Source: CAYWKU01 sp964459325 (GTDB taxonomy: Bacteria; RBG-13-61-14; CAYWKU01). From it: a stretch of DNA of 64,000 bases. This document shows, in pieces, positions 42,963 to 52,128 of the stretch; position 1 is the first letter of the stretch; each line of letters opens with the position of its first letter. The position numbers and the translations under genes are program-made. The notes beneath the pieces were generated by a model that was not told where the DNA came from, did no database searches, and saw only the letters and a list, made by a program, of their open reading frames with translations. The DNA lies in the NCBI GenBank assembly GCA_964459325.1, contig CAYWKU010000003.1, positions 124,001-188,000 on the forward strand. Direction: 5' to 3'.

Positions 42963-44027
42963 ATGGGCAACTGGCGGCATAACAGCGACAAGGGCGGTAT
43001 CAGTAGCGCATTTCTGGATGCCGCACGCTGCCGACCCACCGAATATACGCCCGTCTGGCTCATGCGCCAGGCGGGCCGCTATATGCCCGAGTACCGAAAA
43101 ATCCGCGAAAAACACTCCTTTATAGAAATGTGCAAAACGCCGGAGCTGGCCGTGGAAGTAACCCTCCAGCCCGTCCGGTTCATGGATGTGGACGCGGCCA
43201 TCATCTTCGCAGACATCATGCTGCCGCTCGAAGGCATGGGCATAGGCTTCGAGTTCACCGACAATGAAGGGCCGGTAATAAACGACCCGGTCAGGACCGC
43301 GCACGACGTAGAAAAGATAAAAAAACCGCCTCCGGAAGAGTCGGTCCCTTACCTGTTGGAAAACATAGAGCTGGTGAAAAGCGAGCTTGCCGGCAAAATC
43401 CCCCTTATCGGATTCTCCGGCGCTCCCTTCACGCTGGCCAGCTATGTAATCGAGGGCGGCCATTCCCGCAATTACCTCTCCACAAAAAAGCTCATGTTCT
43501 CCGAGCCCGACACGTGGAACGGCCTGATGAACAAGCTGGTCGACGTCCTGTCGGATTACCTGGCGGCCCAGGTACGGGCGGGGGCCGATGCGCTGCAAAT
43601 TTTCGATTCATGGGTGGGATGCCTGGCCCCGGTAGACTACGAAACTTACGTCCTGCCTCATTCCCGAAAACTCCTCGGCAACTTGAAAGGTTTAGGCGTG
43701 CCCGTAATCCACTTCGGCGCCGATACCGCCACCCTTCTCGAATCCATGAGGAAGGCGGGAGGGGATGTTATCGGAGTGGACTGGCGCATACCCCTGGATG
43801 AAGCTTGGGAAAAAATCGGCCATGACCGGGCAATCCAAGGCAACCTCGACCCCACCACCCTGTTCGCTTCCCGGGATTTCATAAAAAACAGGGTAAAACA
43901 GATACTTCAAGAAGCGGGTGGCAGACCCGGTCATATCTTCAACCTTGGCCACGGTATCCTGCCCGGCACCCCCCCTGAAAACGTGAAAGCGATGGTGGAC
44001 GCGGTTCACGAACTCAGCTCGAAATGA
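42963..44027 (+). CDS. hemE: Uroporphyrinogen decarboxylase
   Basis: Converts uroporphyrinogen III to coproporphyrinogen III. It is 354 aa, with the family signature TPVWLMRQAGRYMPEYRKIREKHSF near residue 28, DIMLPLEGMG (the conserved Asp) near residue 85, IGFSGAPFTLASYVIEGG, and GHIFNLGHGILPGTPPENV near the end. The stop overlaps the hemH start (ATGA), giving a hemE-hemH-hemY operon in the same order as in Bacillus. Confidence 0.95.
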   Translation: MGNWRHNSDKGGISSAFLDAARCRPTEYTPVWLMRQAGRYMPEYRKIREKHSFIEMCKTPELAVEVTLQPVRFMDVDAAIIFADIMLPLEGMGIGFEFTDNEGPVINDPVRTAHDVEKIKKPPPEESVPYLLENIELVKSELAGKIPLIGFSGAPFTLASYVIEGGHSRNYLSTKKLMFSEPDTWNGLMNKLVDVLSDYLAAQVRAGADALQIFDSWVGCLAPVDYETYVLPHSRKLLGNLKGLGVPVIHFGADTATLLESMRKAGGDVIGVDWRIPLDEAWEKIGHDRAIQGNLDPTTLFASRDFIKNRVKQILQEAGGRPGHIFNLGHGILPGTPPENVKAMVDAVHELSSK

Positions 44028-44959
44028 CCCAAGCTATCGAAAAGATTGGAGTTTTTCTGTTAGCGTTCGGCGCTCCCCGCTCGCTCAAGCCGCCCGACCT
44101 CTCCGATTTCTTAGCAAAAGTCACCCATCGGGAACCTTCGGAGGAGATGGTGGAAAACCTCTCCCGGAGGTATAAATGTATAGGCGGCCGCTCCCCGCTG
44201 GTGAATATTACCAACTCCCAGGCCCGGGCGTTGGAAAACGAGCTTGCTCCAACACCCGCAAACGGGGGTGTTTTTATCGGCCTGAGATTCGGGGAGCCTT
44301 CCGTATCCGATGCGGCAAAGGAAGCGACCGAAAAGGGCATTGAAAAGGCGGTGGCAATAACCCACGCCCCCCAGTATTCCCAAATGGTCATAGAGGCATA
44401 TCGAAAATCCCTGACCGACGCGCTTCGGGAAAACGGGGCTGAGATAAAAGTCGATTTTGTGGAATCCTACGGCCACGACCCACTATTTATCGAAAGCATA
44501 AGCGCCAAAATTAAGGAAATTTTCCCCTCCGAGCCATCGAAAATAACTGAAATCCCAATAATTTTTACCGCTCATAGCCTTCCCGCCGACTCCGCCGGGG
44601 CGAATAAATACGTCGGGGAAGTTAAAAACACCGCCGCACAAATAGCTCAAACCATCGGTAATAGCAGTTTCGAGGTGGCCTTTCAAAGCCCGGGAGCTTC
44701 GGGAGGCAAATGGCTGGGACCTTCGGTCGGGGAGGTAATCGAACGGTTTTCAAACTCCGGAATAAACGAGATAATAATTGTGCCGGTGGGATTTGTGGCC
44801 GAAAATCTCGAAACTCTCTACGACCTTGACTTGCAAGCTGCCGAATTGGCAAGAAAATCGGGAATAAATGCGTACCGGGCGCCGGCATTGGACGATTCCC
44901 CATACCTGATAAGTTGCTGGAAAGACGCTATCCTGAAAAAACTGGAGGAGTGCGATTGA
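44024..44959 (+). CDS. hemH: Ferrochelatase
   Basis: 311 aa. It inserts iron into protoporphyrin IX or, in the coproporphyrin route, into coproporphyrin III. Family blocks are GVFLLAFGAPRSL at the start, CIGGRSPLVNITNSQA, FTAHSLPADSAG (catalytic His) near residue 187, FEVAFQSPGASGGKWLGPSV and PVGFVAENLETLYDLDLQA. It overlaps hemE and hemY by 4 bp each. Confidence 0.94.
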   Translation: MTQAIEKIGVFLLAFGAPRSLKPPDLSDFLAKVTHREPSEEMVENLSRRYKCIGGRSPLVNITNSQARALENELAPTPANGGVFIGLRFGEPSVSDAAKEATEKGIEKAVAITHAPQYSQMVIEAYRKSLTDALRENGAEIKVDFVESYGHDPLFIESISAKIKEIFPSEPSKITEIPIIFTAHSLPADSAGANKYVGEVKNTAAQIAQTIGNSSFEVAFQSPGASGGKWLGPSVGEVIERFSNSGINEIIIVPVGFVAENLETLYDLDLQAAELARKSGINAYRAPALDDSPYLISCWKDAILKKLEECD

Positions 44960-46368
44960 AGCGGGCGGTGGTGGTCGGAGCCGGCATAGCGGGACTGGCG
45001 GCGGCAAACAAGCTCCGGGAAGAAGCGCGCCAAAAGGGGCTTGACCTGCAAGTTACCGTTCTGGAAAAGGAAAATCGCGTCGGCGGAACCATACTTACCG
45101 AAAAGATGGACGGGTTCATCATCGAAGGCGGCCCGGACTGCTTCCTCTCCACCAAGCCGTGGGCGCTCCAACTGGCCTCCCGGCTGGGAATAGCCGACCG
45201 GGTATGCTCCACCCTCGAGGAAAACAAGGGTACCTTCATCCTTTGGGACGGTAAGCTGCATCCGCTACCGGACGGGGTGTACCTTATGGTACCCACAAAA
45301 CTTACGCCCCTCTTTACATCCGGCCTGCTCAGTTGGAGGGGAAAACTGCGCATGGCAATGGAATTTTTCGTACCCGGACGAACCGACGGGGCGGAGGAAA
45401 CTCTGGCGCAGTTCGTAACCCGCCGGCTGGGCTCCGAAGCCCTCGAGCGCATCGCGGAGCCGCTGGTGGCGGGAGTGCACGCAGGGGAACCCGAAACCAT
45501 GAGCCTGGAGGCCTCGTTTCCGAGGTTCAAAGACCTCGAAGACCGCCACTCCAGCATGATACGAGGAATGCTGGCCATGATGCGAAAAGTCGGCGGCTCA
45601 CCGAGAAAATGGAGCATGTTCGTTTCGTTCACCGACGGGCTCGCGGAATTTCCCGAAGCCATAGCCCAAGCCATCGGCGCTGAAAATATCAAAACGGGCG
45701 TAGCGGTAAACTTCATCGAGCGAGCGGAGGGTAAATGGCATCTTAAGACATCGTCCGGGGAAAGCATAAGTGCCGATGCGGTTATATTGGCCTCGCCGGC
45801 GCATGTAAGTTCCCGGATTCTCTCGGGAATAGATGCCGACCTTGCATCGGAGCTGGCGGCCATCCCCTATGTTGGAACGGCCACGGTGTCCATGGCCTAT
45901 GAAAGCCGGGAGCTTCAAAACATTCCCCGGGGATTCGGTTTCGTCGTTCCGCGTCATGAAAAAAGAAAGATAATGGCCGTCACATTCTCCAGCCGGAAAT
46001 TCCCCGGACGCGCTCCGGAAGGCCAAGCCCTGCTGCGCTGCTTTCTGGGAGGCGCCAAAAATCCGGAGCTGGTGGATAAACCGGAGGAGGAGCTTGCAGA
46101 CATCGCTTCCGAAGAAGTTGCCGATATCCTTAAGATAAAAGCACGGCCACAATGGGCGAAGGTATACAGATGGCCCCGCTCCATGCCTCAAACGCCGTTG
46201 GGACACACCAAAAGGATTCGCCGGATATATTCCCTTTTTGATAAACAACCCTGCCTGAATATAGCCGGCGGGGCCTACGACGGACTGGGCATACCCGACT
46301 GCGTTCGCACAGGCGAGGAAGCGGCCATATCTGTCATGAGTGAACTGAACCGATTAAAAGAAAAATAG
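44956..46368 (+). CDS. hemY: Protoporphyrinogen/coproporphyrinogen oxidase, FAD-dependent
   Basis: 470-aa HemY-type oxidase. The FAD loop is VVVGAGIAGLAAANKL. Other blocks are GGTILTEKMDGFIIEGGPDCFL, the HAGEPETMSLEASFPRF segment, and the C-terminal GGAYDGLGIPDCVRTGEEAA. The start is TTG at 44956: it overlaps the hemH stop (TTGA), has GGAGGAG upstream and leads directly into the FAD loop. Whether the substrate is protoporphyrinogen IX or coproporphyrinogen III cannot be told here. It uses O2, so it implies at least microaerobic growth. Confidence 0.92.
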   Translation: MKRAVVVGAGIAGLAAANKLREEARQKGLDLQVTVLEKENRVGGTILTEKMDGFIIEGGPDCFLSTKPWALQLASRLGIADRVCSTLEENKGTFILWDGKLHPLPDGVYLMVPTKLTPLFTSGLLSWRGKLRMAMEFFVPGRTDGAEETLAQFVTRRLGSEALERIAEPLVAGVHAGEPETMSLEASFPRFKDLEDRHSSMIRGMLAMMRKVGGSPRKWSMFVSFTDGLAEFPEAIAQAIGAENIKTGVAVNFIERAEGKWHLKTSSGESISADAVILASPAHVSSRILSGIDADLASELAAIPYVGTATVSMAYESRELQNIPRGFGFVVPRHEKRKIMAVTFSSRKFPGRAPEGQALLRCFLGGAKNPELVDKPEEELADIASEEVADILKIKARPQWAKVYRWPRSMPQTPLGHTKRIRRIYSLFDKQPCLNIAGGAYDGLGIPDCVRTGEEAAISVMSELNRLKEK

Positions 46369-46396
46369 TATTTTTTTAATTGAATTTCATTATCCC

Positions 46397-46425
46397 TTGA
46401 CGGGGCGAATAGTATCTGCTATATG
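46397..46425 (+). promoter_or_regulatory. Sigma-70-like promoter of the lipase-like lipoprotein gene
   Basis: TTGACG (46397-46402), a 17-bp spacer, then TATATG (46420-46425), 28 bp upstream of the start codon at 46454. The GGAGGTG ribosome binding site lies between. Confidence 0.65.
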
Positions 46426-46453
46426 ACGGGTGATATTTCGGAGGTGTAAAAGA

Positions 46454-49400
46454 ATGCAAAGACGAAGAATATTACGGCGGTTATTGAAGCTCGGGGCAGT
46501 GGCGGCATTGGCCTGCTTTATTACTTTCTGCGGAGGCGAACCCGACCACCCCGAAGGGTTGACCGAATCCGGCGGAGGAAACGGGCCGGAAATAATCTTC
46601 GACCCGCTGGCGGAACCCGTGCCGGAAATACCCTTTCCAAACGACCTGGTCACGGTGCTCGATGAATCCACGGTGACGGGAAGAAGAATCAACCTGAGCG
46701 TTGAGGCCCCCAGCGGCGTGGAAAGAATGGCCCGCAGAAAGGTCAACGACCTGGACGGCTTCGGCACTTACGCACCCGTCTCCGTGGCTTTCGATAAGCC
46801 CCTCGACCTCTCCACGGTCAACGAAAACAACATCATGATTATCAAGCTGGGCGGGAAGGACGCCGGCGACACATCTCCACTCAACCTGCCCGTACCCGCC
46901 GCATCCTACACTTCCGACCCTTCCGACCCTTCCGTAACCATAAATAAGGGCTTCTTCCCGCTCCTCTGGAGACCCGATGACCCATGGTGGAGGCACGACC
47001 CTTATGCCGAGGCCAACAACGTGGCCCTGGACCCCGAAAACGGCGTTGACATCGACGGCGACGGCGCTATTTCACCGTTCGAGTTCGTAAATTATTACGA
47101 GTTTGAAACCAATACCCTGATTATCCGACCCATTTTGCCTCTCAAGGAAGCCCGCCGTTACGCCGTGGTGCTCCTTAAAGGTTTGAAAGGGGCCAACGGC
47201 CAACCCGTCAAATCGCCCTTTAAATATATCAATCACACTATGCAGACCGAAGATTTGTCGGCCCTTCCGGAACTGTTGCGCAAAAAGGGCATTTCCCTCG
47301 ACCGGGTGGCTTTCTGCTGGAGCTTTACCACTCAAAATATAACACAGGACTGGAAGAACGTATGGAACGGCCTGACAAAGGGCAAAGGCCCCCTGGCTTA
47401 TCTGAATAAAAAATTCGACCCGGTGCTTAAACCTTTCGACCTCCGGATGAACATCGACTACGACGGAAACCCCTATACCTTGAACATGGACTGGTTCAAA
47501 CCTCTGGCGAATTTCCTGCTTTCCGAAGTCACCGGCACCGGCAACATGGAACTGAACTACATAGATTACGTTATCTTCGGCTCCTTCAAATCACCGGGTT
47601 TTTTCAGTTCACTGGATTTCGGAGACCCCTTGGAAACCCCCGGAATATCCTTTGACCCCGCCAAACTTTCCGGAAAAGAAAAGGTGGATGAGCTCGAGGT
47701 AACATGGATACTTACCGTCCCAAAAGACGAAGATATGGGACTGGACGGGGGCCAGAGCAAAAATCACCCCCACGGTTGGGAAGATTACGAAGAAAACTGC
47801 CCGGACTCAAATTGTGCAGAGGCTGACCCGGCCGACCTGATAAGTATAGCAAAGGGAAGTGACGCCGAATGGGGAGATGCAACCGACCCGAACTGCAACG
47901 AATATTTGTGTCCCGACAGTGATGACGTTCCGGTCCCAACGGGGAAGGACGGCGAATTCGGCAACGCCGGCGTCGACGACAACGATGATGGTTACGTCGG
48001 TGACGAAGGCGAGTATCTTTGGCCCGGCAGCGACGACGTCCCGGACCCTGCCGGGGACAATCATGACCCGAACGACCCCGATTGCACGGCCCTTCAGGCC
48101 TCAAGCGACCCGTGCGTGCCGCATAGCTATCTAATATCGGGCAGCGTATTCAAGTGCACCCAGGGTAACGGCAGGCTCGACTACTATTGCGGCCTCGACG
48201 GTAAGCCGGGCGTGGCGGGATTTAACGACGACGACAACGACGAGCCGGACGATATTACCGAATTCGGCTGGGATGGCAGCGACGACGGCATCACCGAAGA
48301 CGCCAACTCCAACGGACGGCTGGACACGCCGCCCTTCCCCGTCGCTTTCTACGGTCACGGGCACGGCTCGGGAGGAGTGGAAAGCCTGGGATTCATCGAA
48401 CCCATGAGCGCCAACGGCATAGCGCTGTTCGGTATGGATAACTTCGGCCACGGCCCGGCATTCAGCGGCGATGACATAAAAGGTCTTTTCAAGGACGACC
48501 TCGACAAAACATGCTCCTGGGACGGCAGCAGTTGGGACCCCGGTTCGTGCGGCACTTTGTACATGTTGGTGGGCACATTTTCCGTGGACATAGACGGCAA
48601 TGGCGACGTGGACGAGGATGATGTGGACGGGGAAAAAGTAGAGGCAGTGGCCGATGAAATCCTGAACGTGGGCCTTTTCCGGGTGCTCTTCACCGAAGGG
48701 CGCGCCTACGATACGGACGGCGACGGAGCACCCAATTCGGGCCGCATCTTCTGGACAGCCAACATCTTCCAGACTCGCGACCTGGTCAGGCAGACCGCCA
48801 TAGACTGGATGCAATTCGTACGAATTGCGGACAAGTTCGGCGCCTTTTCGGCCAACGACTTCAACAACGACGGCGCGCCCGACCTGGCCGGTGATTTCAA
48901 CGTGGACGGCGAATACGATATCGGCGGCCCCACCAGCGTAAACACCCGGGGCCACTATTACTTCGGCTCCAGCCTGGGCGGCATAATGGGCGTGGTGAAC
49001 ATGGGTATCAATCCGCGCATGGTGGTCGGAGCTCCGGTCGCCGGAGCGGGCGGACTGCCGGACGTCATCCCCCGCAGCCGCCAGGGAAGCGCCACCCGGC
49101 CCGTCATGAGGCAGATGTGCGGCCCTCTCGTCATCGGAGACGCCGTGGACCCGGGGCGGGTAAGGCTGGTTTTCAACAACGACCCGCCCGACAAAAACTT
49201 CGGATACCTCATGGTACCTCCTTACGGGCGCATAAAAGTGCAAAACCTGACTAACGGCGAGGTAAAAGTTGTAACCACCGATTTCAACGGCAATTTCAGC
49301 GCCGGAATTCCCGCGGATGTGGGAGATACGATAAAAGTGTCGTCGCTCGTCGGCGGCGATGCCGTATCCACCGCAAAAACTGCTTCTCCCTACAAGGGCA

Positions 49401-50281
49401 CCGGACTTGACCGCAACACGCCGGATTTCCGCAGGTTTATGGGCTTCTCTCAATGGATGCTGGAACGAGGAGACCCCATTAACCTGGCAAGGCACTACTT
49501 CACTAACGAATTCGGCTCACCCATAATGGACTCCCCCGAAAAGGGAGTGCTGCTTATCAACACCACCGGCGACCACAGGGTACCCATCAACACAGGCAAC
49601 GCCATAGCCTCCGCCGCCGGTTTATGGTCGCTGGACGAAGCCAAAACGCTCATCAGGGCCGGTCTCAACCTCGGCTATACCCCACCTCCATGGGGTTTCG
49701 GTTTTACGGACAAACCCATCTTCGACCCCGAAGACCTGGACGACGACGGGGAGGAGTGCGGTTTCGATGATGACGGACGCTGCAACGAGGCCATGGCGCA
49801 GAATGTGGCCGCTCTCAACCCGCCGTTGAGCGTGGTGAAGTCGCCAACGAGTGACCGGGTGAGCGCCGTCAGGTGGCCTTATGTCAACGAAAAGGGCCAT
49901 CACGCCTTCGCGCTGCCCGGTGCCGTAAACCACGGCATAGACTGGGGGGTTTACATGGCCAACCAGATAGCCTACTACTTCGCTTCCGACGGCACCTGCA
50001 TCATAGACGACCCGTGGGAATTACGCGCCGCCCCGATGATTCACCCCGGGCCGAACGGTGAACTGGAAACAACTCCGCAGGGAGACGACAAAATCAAAAT
50101 TATCCGGGTACTCAACACCCTGGGTAAACATCCGTGTGATTACGACTTCCCCGAAATAGAGGTGATAACCTCCGGTCCGGATTACACGCTGGATACAGGC
50201 CCAGATCCTGATGATAAGAAAATTGAGTTCCAGGACATGCAACGCGTGCCTTACGACCCCTATATCAACATGGGGCAGTAA
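46454..50281 (+). CDS. Giant secreted lipoprotein with virulence-lipase-like N-terminus and Asp-rich repeats
   Basis: 1275 aa. The signal peptide leads to a probable lipidated Cys26 (TFCGGE). The N-terminal region, IIFDPLAEPVPEIPFPNDLV, matches the bacterial virulence factor lipase N-terminal domain. A later FGSSLGGIMGVV near residue 838 looks like a GxSxG serine nucleophile, and an earlier YGHGHGSGG near 632 could form an oxyanion loop. Calcium-type Asp-rich motifs are scattered through it: DIDGDGAISPFEF near 197, DDNDDGYVGDEG near 512, DIDGNGDVDEDDVDG near 711 and DTDGDGAPNSG near 752. It is probably a surface lipase or esterase stabilised by calcium. The start is set by GGAGGTG 8 bp before the ATG. 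Confidence 0.78.
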   Translation: MQRRRILRRLLKLGAVAALACFITFCGGEPDHPEGLTESGGGNGPEIIFDPLAEPVPEIPFPNDLVTVLDESTVTGRRINLSVEAPSGVERMARRKVNDLDGFGTYAPVSVAFDKPLDLSTVNENNIMIIKLGGKDAGDTSPLNLPVPAASYTSDPSDPSVTINKGFFPLLWRPDDPWWRHDPYAEANNVALDPENGVDIDGDGAISPFEFVNYYEFETNTLIIRPILPLKEARRYAVVLLKGLKGANGQPVKSPFKYINHTMQTEDLSALPELLRKKGISLDRVAFCWSFTTQNITQDWKNVWNGLTKGKGPLAYLNKKFDPVLKPFDLRMNIDYDGNPYTLNMDWFKPLANFLLSEVTGTGNMELNYIDYVIFGSFKSPGFFSSLDFGDPLETPGISFDPAKLSGKEKVDELEVTWILTVPKDEDMGLDGGQSKNHPHGWEDYEENCPDSNCAEADPADLISIAKGSDAEWGDATDPNCNEYLCPDSDDVPVPTGKDGEFGNAGVDDNDDGYVGDEGEYLWPGSDDVPDPAGDNHDPNDPDCTALQASSDPCVPHSYLISGSVFKCTQGNGRLDYYCGLDGKPGVAGFNDDDNDEPDDITEFGWDGSDDGITEDANSNGRLDTPPFPVAFYGHGHGSGGVESLGFIEPMSANGIALFGMDNFGHGPAFSGDDIKGLFKDDLDKTCSWDGSSWDPGSCGTLYMLVGTFSVDIDGNGDVDEDDVDGEKVEAVADEILNVGLFRVLFTEGRAYDTDGDGAPNSGRIFWTANIFQTRDLVRQTAIDWMQFVRIADKFGAFSANDFNNDGAPDLAGDFNVDGEYDIGGPTSVNTRGHYYFGSSLGGIMGVVNMGINPRMVVGAPVAGAGGLPDVIPRSRQGSATRPVMRQMCGPLVIGDAVDPGRVRLVFNNDPPDKNFGYLMVPPYGRIKVQNLTNGEVKVVTTDFNGNFSAGIPADVGDTIKVSSLVGGDAVSTAKTASPYKGTGLDRNTPDFRRFMGFSQWMLERGDPINLARHYFTNEFGSPIMDSPEKGVLLINTTGDHRVPINTGNAIASAAGLWSLDEAKTLIRAGLNLGYTPPPWGFGFTDKPIFDPEDLDDDGEECGFDDDGRCNEAMAQNVAALNPPLSVVKSPTSDRVSAVRWPYVNEKGHHAFALPGAVNHGIDWGVYMANQIAYYFASDGTCIIDDPWELRAAPMIHPGPNGELETTPQGDDKIKIIRVLNTLGKHPCDYDFPEIEVITSGPDYTLDTGPDPDDKKIEFQDMQRVPYDPYINMGQ

Positions 50282-50333
50282 TTTTACAGGGGAAGCGCAA
50301 TTCTATGGACGAGTCAATTCACAGGGTGTGGTT

Positions 50334-50359
50334 AGACAAGGGGTTTAAACCCCTTGTCT
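50334..50359. repeat. Perfect 26-bp palindrome between the lipase-like and porin-like genes
   Basis: Thirteen-base arms (agacaaggggttt and its complement) meet with no loop base. No T-run follows at once, so it is not a textbook terminator. It could be an operator or a dispersed repeat related to the GC-rich hairpins at 21.9-22.1 kb. Confidence 0.7.
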
Positions 50360-50408
50360 TCAAACCTTTTATTATCAACTTACCAAAAACCGTTGCGAGG
50401 AAGCATTA

Positions 50409-51989
50409 ATGAAGTGTAAAAACAGCCTTTTAAGCGTGATACTGGTTGTCCTGCTTGTTTTGCCGGCTGTCGCTGTCGCAGAGGAGGAGAAGGAAGAAGA
50501 TAACGGTAAGTCGGCGAAGTTCGCATCAATGAAGCTGGACGGGTATTACCGCCTCCGATACACCCAGGTGAGCGACATGCCGCTCTTTCCCGACGATAAA
50601 GTGCCCCGGGCGGAATGGTGGGACCAGAGATGGCGGGTGGCGCCCGGCCTCACCTTCCGGCCCGGAATGAAATTCTTCAAGAAATTATCCTTCCACGCAC
50701 TGGCGGATATCTACGACGGCTCCTTCGCAATAGACGAAGTGCGGAGCCACGATTACCACTTCGAGAAACGGACCTGGGACCGGATGTTCCTCGGAAAAAC
50801 CTCCGACTGGAAAGAGGACGGCTTCTGGATGAGGGAATATTGGGCGGAAATAAATCTCGGCGTCGCCGTCATCCGGGTGGGCCGGATGTCTTCAGACTGG
50901 GGAAAGGGCATACTGGCCAACGAAGGCAGGGGTTTCGACGACGATTTCGGGGATAACTACTTCGGAGATATAGTCGAGCGCGTGCTGGTCGGCACCAAGC
51001 CCATCGACCTTATAACCGGGGGCAAAACCAGAACCGACCTGATGCTCGCGTTCGCTTACGACTGGGAAGTGGTCTTCGACCCCACCGGCGATGAAGACGA
51101 CGACCCGGAGCAGTACATCGTCGCACTTCTCAAGGAGCCGGAAAAAACAACGGGCAACTTTCTCCATGACCTGGAGACCGGCATATATTACGTCCACCGC
51201 ACGCAGAATGAGGAAACCACCGCCGACGTGATAGACTTCTTCTTCAACGCGCCGATAACCTTCCGGGAAGGCGACCTGAGAGTGGTGCCGAGCATGGAAG
51301 CCGTCTACATTACCGGCGAAACCGAGGCCAACAAATCCCTCAACGCCCCCGAAGGCAGCGACGTCGAGCAGTACGGGCTTGCCGCAAGCCTCTCCGCCGA
51401 GACCGCAACCGTTGACCTGGTACTGGAAGGCGGATACGCCTCCGGCGACCCCGACCCGTTCGACGACGAAATTACCGACTTCCGCTTCAACTACGATTAC
51501 AACGTGGGGCTGTTAATGTTCGAAAGGGTTCTCTCGGCGGCAAGCGCTTACAGCTCGCAACAGTTCTATGACCCCGCTTTGAGCCGGGTGCCACCGGAGG
51601 GAATTGACCTGTTACCCACCAACGGGGCGGTAACCAACGCCGTCTACGGCTACCCCCGACTCAGGTTGAGGCCGTTGCGCAAAAATCTCGAGCTGGTAGT
51701 GGGCGGACTTTACGCATACGCCCCCCAGGAAGTGGTCGACCCGTACCAAAGCTTCATGAATGGGGGAGTCGCCACCAACTACAACGGCGGAAAACCGAGT
51801 CACGACATGGGATGGGAGCTGGACCTCGGCATTTCCTTCAAGTATCAGAGAAACGACCCGGCAAAAATAGCCGCCCGGATAGGGGGCCAGTGGGGGCGGT
51901 TCTGGCCCGGAGATGCCTTCCGGGACGCTCAGGGCGACACCCCTAACCCCATAGACCTGGCCCAGTTCCGCTTCGATATCCTTTATTAA
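50409..51989 (+). CDS. Outer-membrane porin-like protein
   Basis: 526 aa. The signal peptide ends at PAVAVAEE, then an acidic stretch. The mature protein consists of alternating amphipathic strands such as MKLDGYYRLRYTQVSD, GVAVIRVGRMSSDWGKGI, LDLGISFKYQRND and AARIGGQWGRFWPGD. It ends with a terminal strand FRFDILY, whose last residue is aromatic as in outer-membrane barrels. The substrate is unknown. It follows the lipase-like gene by 127 bp on the same strand and may be co-regulated with it. Confidence 0.72.
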   Translation: MKCKNSLLSVILVVLLVLPAVAVAEEEKEEDNGKSAKFASMKLDGYYRLRYTQVSDMPLFPDDKVPRAEWWDQRWRVAPGLTFRPGMKFFKKLSFHALADIYDGSFAIDEVRSHDYHFEKRTWDRMFLGKTSDWKEDGFWMREYWAEINLGVAVIRVGRMSSDWGKGILANEGRGFDDDFGDNYFGDIVERVLVGTKPIDLITGGKTRTDLMLAFAYDWEVVFDPTGDEDDDPEQYIVALLKEPEKTTGNFLHDLETGIYYVHRTQNEETTADVIDFFFNAPITFREGDLRVVPSMEAVYITGETEANKSLNAPEGSDVEQYGLAASLSAETATVDLVLEGGYASGDPDPFDDEITDFRFNYDYNVGLLMFERVLSAASAYSSQQFYDPALSRVPPEGIDLLPTNGAVTNAVYGYPRLRLRPLRKNLELVVGGLYAYAPQEVVDPYQSFMNGGVATNYNGGKPSHDMGWELDLGISFKYQRNDPAKIAARIGGQWGRFWPGDAFRDAQGDTPNPIDLAQFRFDILY

Positions 51990-51997
51990 AACCGAAC

Positions 51998-52041
51998 ACC
52001 CCGGCCTTTTCCCGGTCAACCCTTGCCGGGGAAGCCGGGGT
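51998..52041 (+). terminator. Probable transcript-end hairpin after the porin-like gene
   Basis: An 8-bp outer stem (51998-52005 with 52034-52041) and an inner 5-bp stem (52011-52015 with 52026-52030) are separated by small bulges. Only TTTCG follows, so termination may be inefficient. It starts 9 bp after the stop codon. Confidence 0.6.
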
Positions 52042-52128
52042 TTCGTGTGTACGACACCTTTATTGCCTTTATAATCCCGAAAAGCTAACATTTTAAACTT
52101 GATTTAATATCCTTCACGGATAAAAACG

